Assembly (NCBI GenBank): GCA_900553255.1
Contig: USCI01000004.1
Coordinates: 1 to 63,857, forward strand
Direction of reading: 5' to 3'
Origin: an uncultured Oscillospiraceae bacterium
GTDB taxonomy: Bacteria > Bacillota > Clostridia > Oscillospirales > Acutalibacteraceae
DNA: 63,857 nucleotides
Position 1 is the first letter of the stretch. Each line of letters begins with the position of its first letter. The notes under the pieces are model-generated. The model was not told where the DNA came from. It saw nothing but the letters and a program-made list of their open reading frames with translations, and did no database searches. Made by a program: the position numbers and the translations under genes. This document shows positions 1-8,617 of this stretch, piece by piece.

Positions 1-25
1 CTCCTCTCCATTATACCAAAAAAGC

Positions 26-88
26 CGCCTTTTGGCGACTTCTTTGACAGGCTGAGGGGAAACGACCTGCTATCAGGTCGTTTCCCCT
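26..88. terminator. Hairpins downstream of the first winged-helix gene
   Basis: Positions 55-88 form a perfect 15-bp stem (AGGGGAAACGACCTG) with a CTAT loop just past the stop of the minus-strand gene at 91. A small CGCC-TTTT-GGCG hairpin lies at 27-37. The T-rich side (ATTTATT) follows the large stem on the plus strand, so it may terminate in both directions. Confidence 0.6.
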
Positions 89-90
89 AT

Positions 91-507
91 TTATTCCGTA
101 ATATCCTCAAAACAAAAGCCAACTTCTCGAACACAACGGATAGCAGAAGGTAAGCTGAGTGCTATCTCACGAAATTTTCTGCGCAGGCCGTATACATGAC
201 AGCTTACCGCATTGGCTTCATTTCCCATTGGATCTTCTCCCCATACAGCCTCATAAAGCTGCCTGTATGACAACACCCGCCCTTCATACAAGGCCAGTCG
301 GTAAAGTAGTTCATACTCTTTTGTTGTCAGTAATACCTCCTGCTGATTATAGTATACCTTTCTTTTTCCTGTGTCAATTATGAGGTGGTTAAAAATCAAT
401 GTCGGTTCAACTACCATTTCAATCAGCTTCAAATCAGGATGACGCTCCAAAATCTTTGAAATTTCCTCTAAAGCAACATTATCCTGGTCTGATAGTTCCA
501 AAATCAC
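91..507 (-). CDS. Orphan OmpR/PhoB-type winged-helix DNA-binding protein
   Basis: A small regulator consisting of a C-terminal trans_reg_C winged helix (roughly residues 50-135: LTTKEYELLYRLA, VLSYRQLYEAVWG, VSCHVYGLRRKF, REVGFCFED) without a receiver domain. The N-terminal 45 residues have no phosphoacceptor pattern. It is a clear paralogue of the protein at 12545-12976. Family members bind DNA as tandem direct repeats. The GTG at 507 lies about 19 nt from the only Shine-Dalgarno sequence. Alignment with the paralogue (VILEL versus VILRL) puts the expected start four codons earlier, at 519, where the codon is ATC. It sits just downstream of the surface-protein genes and may regulate them, which is inference. 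Confidence 0.8.
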   Translation of the reverse strand: MILELSDQDNVALEEISKILERHPDLKLIEMVVEPTLIFNHLIIDTGKRKVYYNQQEVLLTTKEYELLYRLALYEGRVLSYRQLYEAVWGEDPMGNEANAVSCHVYGLRRKFREIALSLPSAIRCVREVGFCFEDITE

Positions 508-536
508 AATTCGTTTGATAGTCCCACCTTCCTTCT

Positions 537-565
537 AAAACAGCCGCCATCTGTCTGATGGCGGC
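537..565 (-). terminator. Rho-independent terminator of surface protein gene
   Basis: Stem GCCGCCATC/GATGGCGGC (543-551 with 557-565), loop TGTCT, followed on the minus strand by TTTT (540-537). It lies directly after the stop of the gene at 575. Confidence 0.8.
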
Positions 566-574
566 CGTAAAATG

Positions 575-2059
575 TTATATATTCTGTTCCTTTTTCTTTC
601 TGCTGTAAAGCGTCATGCCATAGACGCCGGCTCCGGATGCAGCCAGAAGACCAATCCACAGCATCATGTTGCTGCCGTCCCCGGTCTGCGGAATAGTTGT
701 ATCGGAAGACTGATCGCCCGCGCCGGTCTGCTCTCCGTCCTGAACCGTACTGGTTGAAAACGGTGTGTTGGAGCCAAGGATAGCATACTGGCTCAGATGG
801 GTAGTCTCAAACACCAGGAAGTCGCCTTCCGCCACCGCGTCAAAGCGTTCCAGCTCTTCGCCCAGATATACCGCCTGATAGTATTTGTAGCCCTTCAGGT
901 GGTCGTTCATCGGGATTTTGACCGTCATGGGGTTATCCCTGATTTCCAGAGCTTTACCGTCTTTTCTAACACTGATGTCGTAAATAGACAACAGGCCCGG
1001 CAGTTGTTCCTTCAGTTCCGGACGGCTTGACAACACGCTTTCCTGCGCGATGGTGTCGGCGGAAAGGGTCGCACCCTCCGGCACGCCGTTGGTCAGGGAG
1101 ATGGAAACGCTGGTGTCGGAAGCAGTCAAATCCTTAACGGTGGTACCGCTCTCAGCGCCTTTAGACTCCCACTTGGCATAGAGGTCAATCGGCGCATAGG
1201 GCGCGGCGCCGTAGGGCTCATCCTTCAAATCATTGTAAATGCTCAGATAGGTGATCGGCCCGTCGGTACAGGCTTCGTCCCTGTACCAGCCTGCAAACAC
1301 CATATCGCCGTTTTCCGGCTTGGGACAGGTCGCTTCCACAAAAAAGTCATCCTGGCCGGAGAATTCCATTGACTGCGGCTTTATATACAAATGGTCGCTG
1401 CCGTCCTCCGCAAAGGTTCCGCCGTTGGCCCGCAGGATGACGGCGTATTTCGGATACTCTCCGGAAGGTGTTTTATTGGTCAGGTCATCTTTGTCTACAA
1501 TCTCTGAATGAAATGCTGCAGTGATAACCACGCTTTTATTGCCGCTCTCGTCCGTCTCGATCGCGTTCCGGACGTCCTCCGCCGTGACGGAGCCTTTCAG
1601 CGCCTTATATCCGCCCTTTCCGTCCTTTACCATCCATGCGGCAAACGTATAATAGAAGCCGGCTCCTTCCGGACGATATTCTGGTCCGTCAGGAAGCGGA
1701 ACAGTAAAGGAAGATGCGTCTGCGACCTCCACATCATAGTACAGATGCGCCGTAGTGATGTCTGGTTCAATGCTGGAGATGCTTTTGTCCGCCGGATTGA
1801 TATCGCCTTCAATGGTGGTATACACCGGCTCATCGCCTGGGTTTTCCACATGTCCGATGGTTATTGTAGCATAGAACCGTCCGGCATCGGTATCGATATC
1901 ACCGACATCGACCCAGCCCATTTGATAGTAGTCATATTCCGCGCCGCCGTAGTAGAAGCTGATGGTAAGGGGGTCTCCCGCCGCAAATGCCGGCACAGCC
2001 ATTCCAACAGCCATACAAAGCGTCAGCAGTCCTGCAAGCAGTTTTCGCTTCAATTTCAT
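575..2059 (-). CDS. Cell-surface protein, List-Bact repeat and sortase-type anchor
   Basis: Secreted protein of about 494 aa. The start at 2059 is chosen because AAAGGAG lies 11 nt upstream; a longer frame begins at 2092. A signal peptide ends at AVPAFAAG. Then comes a module rich in FYYGGA, DVGDIDT and FAAWMV, ending in an InlB/List-Bact type repeat (FAGWYRDEACTDGP ... IDLYAKWES, about residues 250-300). A second domain follows, and then the anchor IPQTGD, a hydrophobic helix and the tail RKKKEQNI. Sortase normally cuts LPXTG-like motifs between T and G, so IPQTG should be a substrate. Two related modules lie in the gene at 2282. The ligand is unknown. Confidence 0.85.
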   Translation of the reverse strand: MKLKRKLLAGLLTLCMAVGMAVPAFAAGDPLTISFYYGGAEYDYYQMGWVDVGDIDTDAGRFYATITIGHVENPGDEPVYTTIEGDINPADKSISSIEPDITTAHLYYDVEVADASSFTVPLPDGPEYRPEGAGFYYTFAAWMVKDGKGGYKALKGSVTAEDVRNAIETDESGNKSVVITAAFHSEIVDKDDLTNKTPSGEYPKYAVILRANGGTFAEDGSDHLYIKPQSMEFSGQDDFFVEATCPKPENGDMVFAGWYRDEACTDGPITYLSIYNDLKDEPYGAAPYAPIDLYAKWESKGAESGTTVKDLTASDTSVSISLTNGVPEGATLSADTIAQESVLSSRPELKEQLPGLLSIYDISVRKDGKALEIRDNPMTVKIPMNDHLKGYKYYQAVYLGEELERFDAVAEGDFLVFETTHLSQYAILGSNTPFSTSTVQDGEQTGAGDQSSDTTIPQTGDGSNMMLWIGLLAASGAGVYGMTLYSRKKKEQNI

Positions 2060-2225
2060 AACTGATTTTTCTCCTTTCAAGATAAAATTCATGTGAATAA
2101 ACGGTTTGATGATTCTCTTTAGGGTATCACCGCCTTTTTCTCTATATTTCTATGCCATCCGTTCCCCGGTGCGTCGGTTCAGGCAGCCAGGGCGGAACGA
2201 ATAACCTTCTTTGCCGCAGTTAAAG

Positions 2226-2261
2226 TTCTTTATGCTTTGGTGAATACCAAAGCATAAAGAA
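2226..2261 (-). terminator. 16-bp perfect hairpin after the double-module surface gene
   Basis: TTCTTTATGCTTTGGT (2226-2241) pairs perfectly with 2246-2261 around a GAAT loop. It lies 20 nt past the stop at 2282 on the minus strand. There is no long U-run, so termination strength is uncertain. Confidence 0.55.
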
Positions 2262-2281
2262 GGGATATCCCTTCTGCGTTT

Positions 2282-4159
2282 TCAGCTTTCCTGCGTCTCC
2301 CATTTGGCGTAGAGATCCATCGGCGCATAGGGCGCTTCCCTGACGGGACGCTCTTTCAGCTCTTCAAGGATTTTAAGCCCTGTTACCGGGCCGGCGGTGC
2401 AGGCTTTATCCCTGTACCAGCCGGTGAATACCTTGCCGCTGCTCGTCGGTTTCAGGCAGGTAGCCTCCACATAGAAAAGCTCCTGGTCTGCAAATTCCAG
2501 CGACCGCGGCTTCATATACAGCAGATCGGTCCCGTCCGCTTCAAAAGCCCCGCCGTTGGCATGCAGCCTGACGGCGTACCGGGGATTCCCGTTCTCGTCA
2601 TTCAGGGCATACTCATCTGCCATTTCCGAACGGAACGCCGCCGTGATGAGAACCTTACGCCGCTTGACTTTCTCCGTCTCCACGGCAGGCTTTACCGCTT
2701 TGGATGTGACGGGATCTTCCAGGGCCTTGTAGCCGCCGTTTCCGTCCTTTAACATCCATGCGGCAAAGCTTACGGTGACCGGCTCGGCGCCCTCGCCGCC
2801 AGGGAAGTGATAGTCCACACCATCCGGCAGGGGGACAGAAAACTTAAGCCTGAGAAACGGCTTCCTGTTGTAATAGAGCTTGCCCTTCAGGAGCCGCGGG
2901 TCATCGTTGTCAATGCTCTTATCCTCCGGATTGATCGTCCCGACCAGTGTTTTCCACATTTTTGTCTCGGGGTCAAGGTAGCGGTAAACCGCCTGGAGCT
3001 TGCCGGCCTTTGTATCCACACGGCCCAAATTCACCAGGCCGTCCCTGTAACTGCCGTAGTCCGCGCCGCCGTAGTAAAAGCTCAGGGTAACGGGTCCCTT
3101 CCACAGCAGGAACAGCAGAGTCAGCAGGCCCAAAAGCAGAATGGCGGCAATCGCGCCGATGACAAACGGGAGGTTGCTGTTTCCCTCGTCCGAAGGGACG
3201 GGGGCACTGTTGTCCGAAGGGGCGGGGGTATTGTTTTCCGAAGGCCCGCCCGGCTCATCCGCCGGCGTGGAGGTATTGCCCGGCACAAAGCCGGCCGGCT
3301 CCCACCTTGCGTACAAATCCATCGGCACATAGGGCGCGACATAGGCGGGTTCTTCCTTCAAATCATCGTTAATGTTCAGATAGGTGACCGGCCCGTCGGT
3401 GCAGGCCTCGTCCTTGTACCAGCCGGCGAACACCATATCGCCGTTTGACGGCTTAGGACAGGATGCCTCCACGAAAAAGTCGTTCAGAGCGGAATATTCC
3501 AGCGACTGCGGGCACACATACAAATGGTCGCTGCCATCCTCCGCAAAGGTTCCGCCATTGGCTCGCAGGATGACGGCATATTTCGGATGTCCGGTCTCTT
3601 CATAGGTCAGCGCGTTTTTGTCTATGACAACCGCCGGAAAAGCCGCCTTGATCACGGCGACTCTTTTTCCTTCCTCGTCCGTCACGATTGCGTTCTGAAC
3701 ATCCTCCGCCGTGACGGAACCATCCAGCTCCTTATACCCGCCGTTTCCGTCGCTCACCACCCATGCGGCAAACTCGGTGGTCTCGGGCGGGCTGTATTCG
3801 CTGCCGGGGTAGTGGTAGCTCGGACCCTTGGGGAGCGCAACGGAGAAGCTGGAGCTGTCCGCAACCTCCACATCATAATACAGCCACGCTGAACCGATGA
3901 GGTCATGGCTGCCGGTGATGCTTTTGTCCGCAGGATTGATGTCCCCTCCAATTTCCTCATCCCCGAAGTTTATTGCCGCATAGAACCGGCCGGCGCCGGT
4001 ATCAATATTGCCGACGTCAATCCAGCCTTCCTTATATCTGCCGTAGTCCGCGCCGCCGTAGTAAAAGCGGATGGTAAGGGGATCTCCGGCCGCAAAGGCC
4101 GGGACGGCCATCCCAAACACCATACAGAGCGTCAGCAGCGCCGCAAACAGTTTTTTCAT
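2282..4159 (-). CDS. Membrane protein with two copies of the surface module
   Basis: About 625 aa from the ATG at 4159 (GGAGG 6 nt upstream). Order: signal peptide ending AVPAFAAG; first module (FYYGGADYGRYKEG ... YARWEP, about residues 25-290); a Pro/Ser/Thr-rich linker (PSENNTPAPSDNSAPVPSD); a strong hydrophobic helix (LPFVIGAIAAILLLGLLTL, about 340-362); a second copy of the module (FYYGGADYGSYRDG ... LYAKWETQES). There is no LPXTG motif. If the first hydrophobic stretch is a cleaved signal peptide, the second module would be cytoplasmic, which is odd for a List-Bact domain. A fusion of two surface-protein genes is another reading. Confidence 0.8.
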   Translation of the reverse strand: MKKLFAALLTLCMVFGMAVPAFAAGDPLTIRFYYGGADYGRYKEGWIDVGNIDTGAGRFYAAINFGDEEIGGDINPADKSITGSHDLIGSAWLYYDVEVADSSSFSVALPKGPSYHYPGSEYSPPETTEFAAWVVSDGNGGYKELDGSVTAEDVQNAIVTDEEGKRVAVIKAAFPAVVIDKNALTYEETGHPKYAVILRANGGTFAEDGSDHLYVCPQSLEYSALNDFFVEASCPKPSNGDMVFAGWYKDEACTDGPVTYLNINDDLKEEPAYVAPYVPMDLYARWEPAGFVPGNTSTPADEPGGPSENNTPAPSDNSAPVPSDEGNSNLPFVIGAIAAILLLGLLTLLFLLWKGPVTLSFYYGGADYGSYRDGLVNLGRVDTKAGKLQAVYRYLDPETKMWKTLVGTINPEDKSIDNDDPRLLKGKLYYNRKPFLRLKFSVPLPDGVDYHFPGGEGAEPVTVSFAAWMLKDGNGGYKALEDPVTSKAVKPAVETEKVKRRKVLITAAFRSEMADEYALNDENGNPRYAVRLHANGGAFEADGTDLLYMKPRSLEFADQELFYVEATCLKPTSSGKVFTGWYRDKACTAGPVTGLKILEELKERPVREAPYAPMDLYAKWETQES

Positions 4160-4271
4160 AAGTCGCCTCCGTTTCTTTCCGGTCCAGCCGGGGAAGGGCG
4201 GCCAGGACACATAGTCCCGTTTCCGTCCGCCGCTTCCCGCCGGCTTTTCCGTTTGGTTTCAGGCAGACGGG

Positions 4272-4590
4272 CTATTTCCCGGCCGCCGCCTTTTTCCGCC
4301 TGTAAAGCAGCATTCCCAGCACGCCGCCGCAGGAGGCCAGCATCAGGCTGATCCACAGCATCATGTTGCTGCTGTCCCCGGTCTGGGGGCTGCCGGTGTC
4401 GCCGGAAGGATCCTGCTGACCCTGCGAATCGGATGAATCGGTCGGATCAGTCGAATCGGTTGGCTCTCCGGTTCCCGCTGCAGGGATGGCTTCAGTCTGC
4501 ACATATTCACAGACCGCACAGCCGCGCTCTCTGGAACCTTCTTCGGTCTCGGTGGCCTCTTTGGTTACTTTCCAATCGCCGTAGGTACGG
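4272..4590 (-). pseudogene. C-terminal remnant of a sortase-anchored surface protein
   Basis: The reading frame can be followed upstream of the GTG at 4502 to about 4585 without a stop: TYGDWKVTKEATETEEGSRE, then a Cys-x2-Cys pair, an acidic PTDSTDPTDSSD linker, the sorting motif SPQTGD, a hydrophobic helix and RRKK. The WKVTKEAT-type repeat is common in large clostridial adhesins. No start codon with a ribosome site precedes it, and at about 4590 the sequence changes to the RecD-like remnant on the opposite strand. It is therefore the cut-off tail of a larger gene. Confidence 0.7.
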
Positions 4591-4591
4591 C

Positions 4592-4891
4592 ATGGAAGAA
4601 ATGGAACATATGGAACTGGCTTACGCCACCACCATCCATCGGGCCATGGGCAGCGAGTACGACATCGTAATCCTGCCGGTTATCCGCAACCATATGCGGA
4701 TGCTGAAACGAAACCTTATTTACACAGCCGTTACCCGTGCGCGGGAAAAAGTCGTGCTGGTCGGCCAGAAATGGGTGCTTTTCCAAGCCATTCATAAAAC
4801 CGCCGACAAGCGTAACACGATGCTTGGAGAGCGGATCTGCAAATATGCAAAATCCTTTGCCAAGCAGCAGGAATTAAAAAAAGCCAGTTGA
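4592..4891 (+). pseudogene. C-terminal remnant of RecD-like/UvrD-type helicase
   Basis: About 99 codons matching the last helicase motifs of RecD2/UvrD-like proteins: YATTIHRAMGSEYDIVILPV (motif V region, where TIH..GSE is diagnostic) and LIYTAVTRAREKVVLVG (motif VI, with the arginine finger). Walker A and motifs Ia-IV are absent. The ATG at 4592 has no convincing ribosome site, and the same frame reads on into unrelated sequence upstream. RecD-like helicases commonly sit ahead of the primase/PcfJ block of clostridial integrative elements, so this is probably the truncated upstream neighbour. Confidence 0.75.
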
Positions 4892-4956
4892 TTTGAGGAT
4901 ACCGTGCAGAAAAAGCGCCGGTGTCCCGTATTTATTTTTGAAAGGAGCTTCTATCT

Positions 4957-5937
4957 ATGAGTGCAAACGAAAATAGGAGTATTCATAATTTTCAGCCCGT
5001 CATGGCAGAAGGCAACCTTGTCCCGAACTTTGACCCGCTGAAACTGCTTGTTTCAACACCGGCCGGGCCAAAGCTTGACCTGCCGTATAAAAAACTGTGG
5101 TTTCATAAAAAGTATCTGAACGGACGTATTAAGATTTCTCCCCTGAGAATTACCGACCAGTTCGCTATCATTGAGGCCAGTGTATTTTTTGACCGCAATG
5201 ATCCCGAACCCGCAACAAGCTATATCGCGGAAAAGAAAAAGGACGAGGTCCCACGTGGCCGGTACATCGAAGCCGCGCAGGACACGGCTATTGAGCAGGC
5301 GCTGTCCAACGCGGGATTCGACATACAGTTTATGCCTGTGCGACAGTCCAATCAGACAGGCGAAAATGCAAAAGCGGCACAACCGCCCAAGCCTGCATCA
5401 AAACCCGCTTCTGTTAAGGCTGGCGTATCTCCAAAGACCGCCGCTCCTTCTCAGGAAGAGAAACAGGCGGCTTCCGCAATAGCGGTAGAGAAACCTGCCG
5501 CGCCGGCAGAAACACCGGCCCCGGCTGTTCCTGAAGAACTGCCGAAACAGGATGCTGCTCCCGTTTCGCCCTTGTCTGTGGTAAAGGAAACCGCAGCCGG
5601 ATCTCCGGTACAGGAAGCGCCTCTCCAGGCAGATGACTTTGAAGAAATCCTCTGGGAGGAGACGGCACAGGATACCCCTATGGCTCCTGCTGTCCCTGCT
5701 GCTCCCGCCTATACCTCCGACACACCGGTTGACACCATTTTGTCTGTTATGACTTTGGAAGAAGCCAGGGACTATGTCGTTAAGGAAGGGGCCTGCAGCG
5801 GCTGGACGCTGGCGCAGGTAGAAGAACGCAGGCCGGCTAGCCTGAAATTTTATGTCAGCGGATATTCCGGCAAGGATAATATCCTGCGTGCCGGTGCCAA
5901 GCTGCTGCTGTCCGATACACAGAGGAAAGCGGGCTGA
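4957..5937 (+). CDS. Conserved mobile-element protein of unknown function
   Basis: 326 aa, ATG with GAAAGGAG 9 nt upstream. The N-terminal 110 residues look folded (FDPLKLLVSTPAGPKLDLPY, KISPLRITDQFAIIEASVFF). The middle (about 125-245) is Ala/Pro/Glu-rich low complexity. The last 70 residues form a second compact domain (VDTILSVMTLEEARDYVVKE, SLKFYVSGYSGKDNILRAGA). No enzyme motif is visible. It is first in a tightly spaced plus-strand operon with primase, PcfK- and PcfJ-like genes, so a role in element replication or transfer is likely but unproven. Confidence 0.75.
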   Translation: MSANENRSIHNFQPVMAEGNLVPNFDPLKLLVSTPAGPKLDLPYKKLWFHKKYLNGRIKISPLRITDQFAIIEASVFFDRNDPEPATSYIAEKKKDEVPRGRYIEAAQDTAIEQALSNAGFDIQFMPVRQSNQTGENAKAAQPPKPASKPASVKAGVSPKTAAPSQEEKQAASAIAVEKPAAPAETPAPAVPEELPKQDAAPVSPLSVVKETAAGSPVQEAPLQADDFEEILWEETAQDTPMAPAVPAAPAYTSDTPVDTILSVMTLEEARDYVVKEGACSGWTLAQVEERRPASLKFYVSGYSGKDNILRAGAKLLLSDTQRKAG

Positions 5938-5977
5938 CTTTCCTTTTTGAAAATCAATCTGGAAAGGAGGCCGGATT

Positions 5978-7675
5978 ATGGGCCAGACGCAGGATTTTCC
6001 TTTTGACATAGAGGATGTTTCCGAACTGCTCCGGCTCCGAATCCGCAGGCGTTGTACGGACGGCGTTTATACCGACTGCCCGTTCTGCGGGGACAACCGG
6101 GGCAAAATGAAAATCAACTATGCTCAAAATGTCTGGCGCTGCAATTATTGCGGTGAGAGCGGCGGTATGCTGAAACTTTACGCAAAAGCGAAGGGTATTA
6201 CAACATCAGAGGCTTATCGGGAAATCTGCGACGCCATTCAAAACGGCGTTTGTTTCCCCATCAGCTCGCCGTTAAATATGAAAAAGGAAAAACACCGAAA
6301 AATCCCTCAGTCTGCCCGTGCGGAAAATCCTGTAATTCACCAGACGTTTACCGGGCTGCTCGGACTGCTCAAGCTGTCCGGGCGGCACCGGGAACATCTG
6401 CGTACCGTCCGCGGGCTGACCGACGAGCAAATCGACAAGCTGGGTTACAAAAGCACGCCGCCATTTTATCTGTGCGGGAAACTGGCAAGCCAGCTGATTG
6501 CCCAGGGCTATACGGTGGAGGGCGTTCCGGGATTTTACCAGAAAGACGGCAGGTGGACAGTAAATTTCTCTACGATAACCGCCGGTTTTTTAATTCCTGT
6601 ACGCGGCGTTGACGGCATGATTCGCGGCTGCCAGATTCGTTTGGACGTGCCGCTGAAAAATGACAACGACCCGCCGGAGAAAGAAGGCGCCAAATATATC
6701 TGGCTTTCTTCCGGCAGCAAGCCGATGGGCGTCAGTTCCGGAAGCCCGGTTCATTTTGTCGGCGATCCATTTGCACGGGTGGTCTATGTTACAGAAGGAT
6801 TTCTGAAAGCAGATGTGTCCCACTGCCTGTCGGGCCGCACCTTTGCAGCGACAGCAGGAGCGAACAATACGGAGCCGTTAAAGCTGCTGTTCTCCCTGCT
6901 GGCCGCCAACGGTACGGAGTTGATTGTGGAGGCGGAGGACATGGATAAATACCGCAACGGACAGATCGACGCGGGTGCTTCCAAAGTACGCCGTATGGCG
7001 CAAGATGCCGGAATGGAGTGCAGGCGGCTGACTTGGAATCCCAATTACAAGGGATTTGATGACTGGCAGCTTGCCTTAAAGCGAAAAACAGAAAGAAGGG
7101 CTGGACAAATGAATTTCAAGACACGTTTTTTGTATGGGCTATGCGATTTTGACGCCATTGACGATGAGATTGCCGCATGGCATGAAGCGCCGGAGCAAAC
7201 CGAAACTCTGGAAGAACGGCTGGGCTTTACCAATGAGGAGCAATCCCTGCTTATAAAGGGTGAGGAAGAAACCTTTCTCAAAATGCTTCTTGCACAGCGC
7301 CGTCAGCAGGCTTTCCGGATTTACCAGCTCCGACTGGACGAGGAACATCCCACCGTCCCCTTTGCCTTTGGCGGTATTGAGACGCTGCATAAAGCCGGCT
7401 TTGAACAGCCTCCGGCAGCCGAATACAACCAGGTATATGACGGTATACTGCCCTATATCGACGGTGAGGACGAACAGCATCGTCTGGAACGGATTTTCGA
7501 GCAGTACAATGACAACTTGCCGGACGGCTATCCCGGAAGGAGCATCGCTCCCTCGGACGTCATTGAGCTTTATGGCGGCGAAGGGCGGCGTTATTACTAC
7601 TGCGACACAGGAGGCTTTTGTCCGGTGAAATTTTCGCCGATGCTGGCAAAGCCGCTCAAACAAGAGAAAGAATGA
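5978..7675 (+). CDS. DnaG-type primase with CHC2 zinc finger and Toprim-like domain
   Basis: 565 aa, ATG behind AAAGGAGG. The N-terminus has a CHC2 zinc-binding domain (YTDCPFCGDNRGKM ... WRCNYCGESGG, residues 25-60: Cys-x2-Cys pairs), which primases use for template binding. The middle has a Toprim/DUF3854-like fold (VVYVTEGFLKADVSHCL and ELIVEAEDMDKYRNGQID, giving the acidic Glu and DxD-like metal ligands). The C-terminal 200 residues are element-specific. It probably primes replication of the integrative element after excision. The next gene starts 80 nt downstream. Confidence 0.85.
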   Translation: MGQTQDFPFDIEDVSELLRLRIRRRCTDGVYTDCPFCGDNRGKMKINYAQNVWRCNYCGESGGMLKLYAKAKGITTSEAYREICDAIQNGVCFPISSPLNMKKEKHRKIPQSARAENPVIHQTFTGLLGLLKLSGRHREHLRTVRGLTDEQIDKLGYKSTPPFYLCGKLASQLIAQGYTVEGVPGFYQKDGRWTVNFSTITAGFLIPVRGVDGMIRGCQIRLDVPLKNDNDPPEKEGAKYIWLSSGSKPMGVSSGSPVHFVGDPFARVVYVTEGFLKADVSHCLSGRTFAATAGANNTEPLKLLFSLLAANGTELIVEAEDMDKYRNGQIDAGASKVRRMAQDAGMECRRLTWNPNYKGFDDWQLALKRKTERRAGQMNFKTRFLYGLCDFDAIDDEIAAWHEAPEQTETLEERLGFTNEEQSLLIKGEEETFLKMLLAQRRQQAFRIYQLRLDEEHPTVPFAFGGIETLHKAGFEQPPAAEYNQVYDGILPYIDGEDEQHRLERIFEQYNDNLPDGYPGRSIAPSDVIELYGGEGRRYYYCDTGGFCPVKFSPMLAKPLKQEKE

Positions 7676-7755
7676 GGCTTTATAGCCAAACAGAATCAAA
7701 GGCGCTGTATGGGATTCCCCATGCCGCGCCTTCATTTTTTGAAAGGAGTATCTAT

Positions 7756-8601
7756 ATGGGCTTTTTTTCTAATTTGAATATCGAACAGGAAACCGACCTG
7801 GAATACCCCGCCGTTCATCAGGCGGAGGAAGCAGCCTTGAAGGCTGAACCGGCATATACATCCCCGTCTGTAGAACCAGCGGACGGCGTAAAAGCCGTAT
7901 CAGTGGCAGCGGGGGCGCCAAAGGCTGATGAAACGGGAAATACACAGCCCGCCCAGCAGACCGAAGAAGAAAAACGCAAAGCGCACGAGGCGGCTGAGGA
8001 AAAACGGAAAGCAGAATGGGAAGAAAGACAGCGCCTGCGCAGGGAAAAAGAGCAAATTGAATGGGAAAAAGCAGTTGCCTTGGACAACAACGCGCTGATA
8101 GCGGCTTCCGTTAAACGGCTGGGCGACGCTACGGAGCGCCTTACGCGGAGAAACATGAAGCTGTGCGTTACTGAATATGTGCAAACACTCTGCTACGAAG
8201 ATATGGAGTTTGCCAGGCTGGCAATGCACCCCCGAAAAAGCATGGTTAACTGCTTTCATCGCATTAACCGTAAGGCCCGGGAGTATTTGGAAAAGGAGAT
8301 GAAAGACAATGATGAACAACCGGAAAACGGCGCTTTTGGCGGGGATGTCCCCGATGGCATCTGCTATCAATGGGCGGAAGAGTATTTCCGTGATCTGGAC
8401 GCCGAAGAAGATAAAACGGATGCGGATAAGGAATTTACGCCAAGGCCATACCACGGTGTTTCCTCCGTCCCGAAGAAAAAGGCGGAGAAGAAAAAGCCGC
8501 AACCCGCAAAGAAGGAGCCGCCCAAGGGTCCGGAACAGCTGTCTATGACTAACCAGATCACTCTGGACAGTTTCCTCCAGCCGGAGAAAAAGGCCGGCTG
8601 A
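7756..8601 (+). CDS. PcfK-like (AcrIIA9-related) mobile-element protein
   Basis: 281 aa from the ATG at 7756 (GAAAGGAG 8 nt upstream); the frame is open further upstream but lacks a start signal. A charged Glu/Lys/Arg coiled coil spans about residues 70-105. The PcfK-like domain follows (VKRLGDATERLTRRNMKLC, YEDMEFARLAMHPRKSMVNC, ICYQWAEEYFRDLDAEED, about 115-225). The C-terminus ends QLSMTNQITLDSFLQP. PcfK and PcfJ were named on the enterococcal conjugative plasmid pCF10. The Cas9 inhibitor AcrIIA9 belongs to the same family, so an anti-CRISPR role is possible. The partner gene pcfJ lies two genes downstream. Confidence 0.7.
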   Translation: MGFFSNLNIEQETDLEYPAVHQAEEAALKAEPAYTSPSVEPADGVKAVSVAAGAPKADETGNTQPAQQTEEEKRKAHEAAEEKRKAEWEERQRLRREKEQIEWEKAVALDNNALIAASVKRLGDATERLTRRNMKLCVTEYVQTLCYEDMEFARLAMHPRKSMVNCFHRINRKAREYLEKEMKDNDEQPENGAFGGDVPDGICYQWAEEYFRDLDAEEDKTDADKEFTPRPYHGVSSVPKKKAEKKKPQPAKKEPPKGPEQLSMTNQITLDSFLQPEKKAG

Positions 8602-8617
8602 GGAAGGAGGGACATCT

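Noticed and set aside
4433..4591. Reading the RecD-like frame as a gene starting at 4433
   Set aside because: The first 53 codons are antisense to the surface-protein tail and do not resemble helicase sequence.
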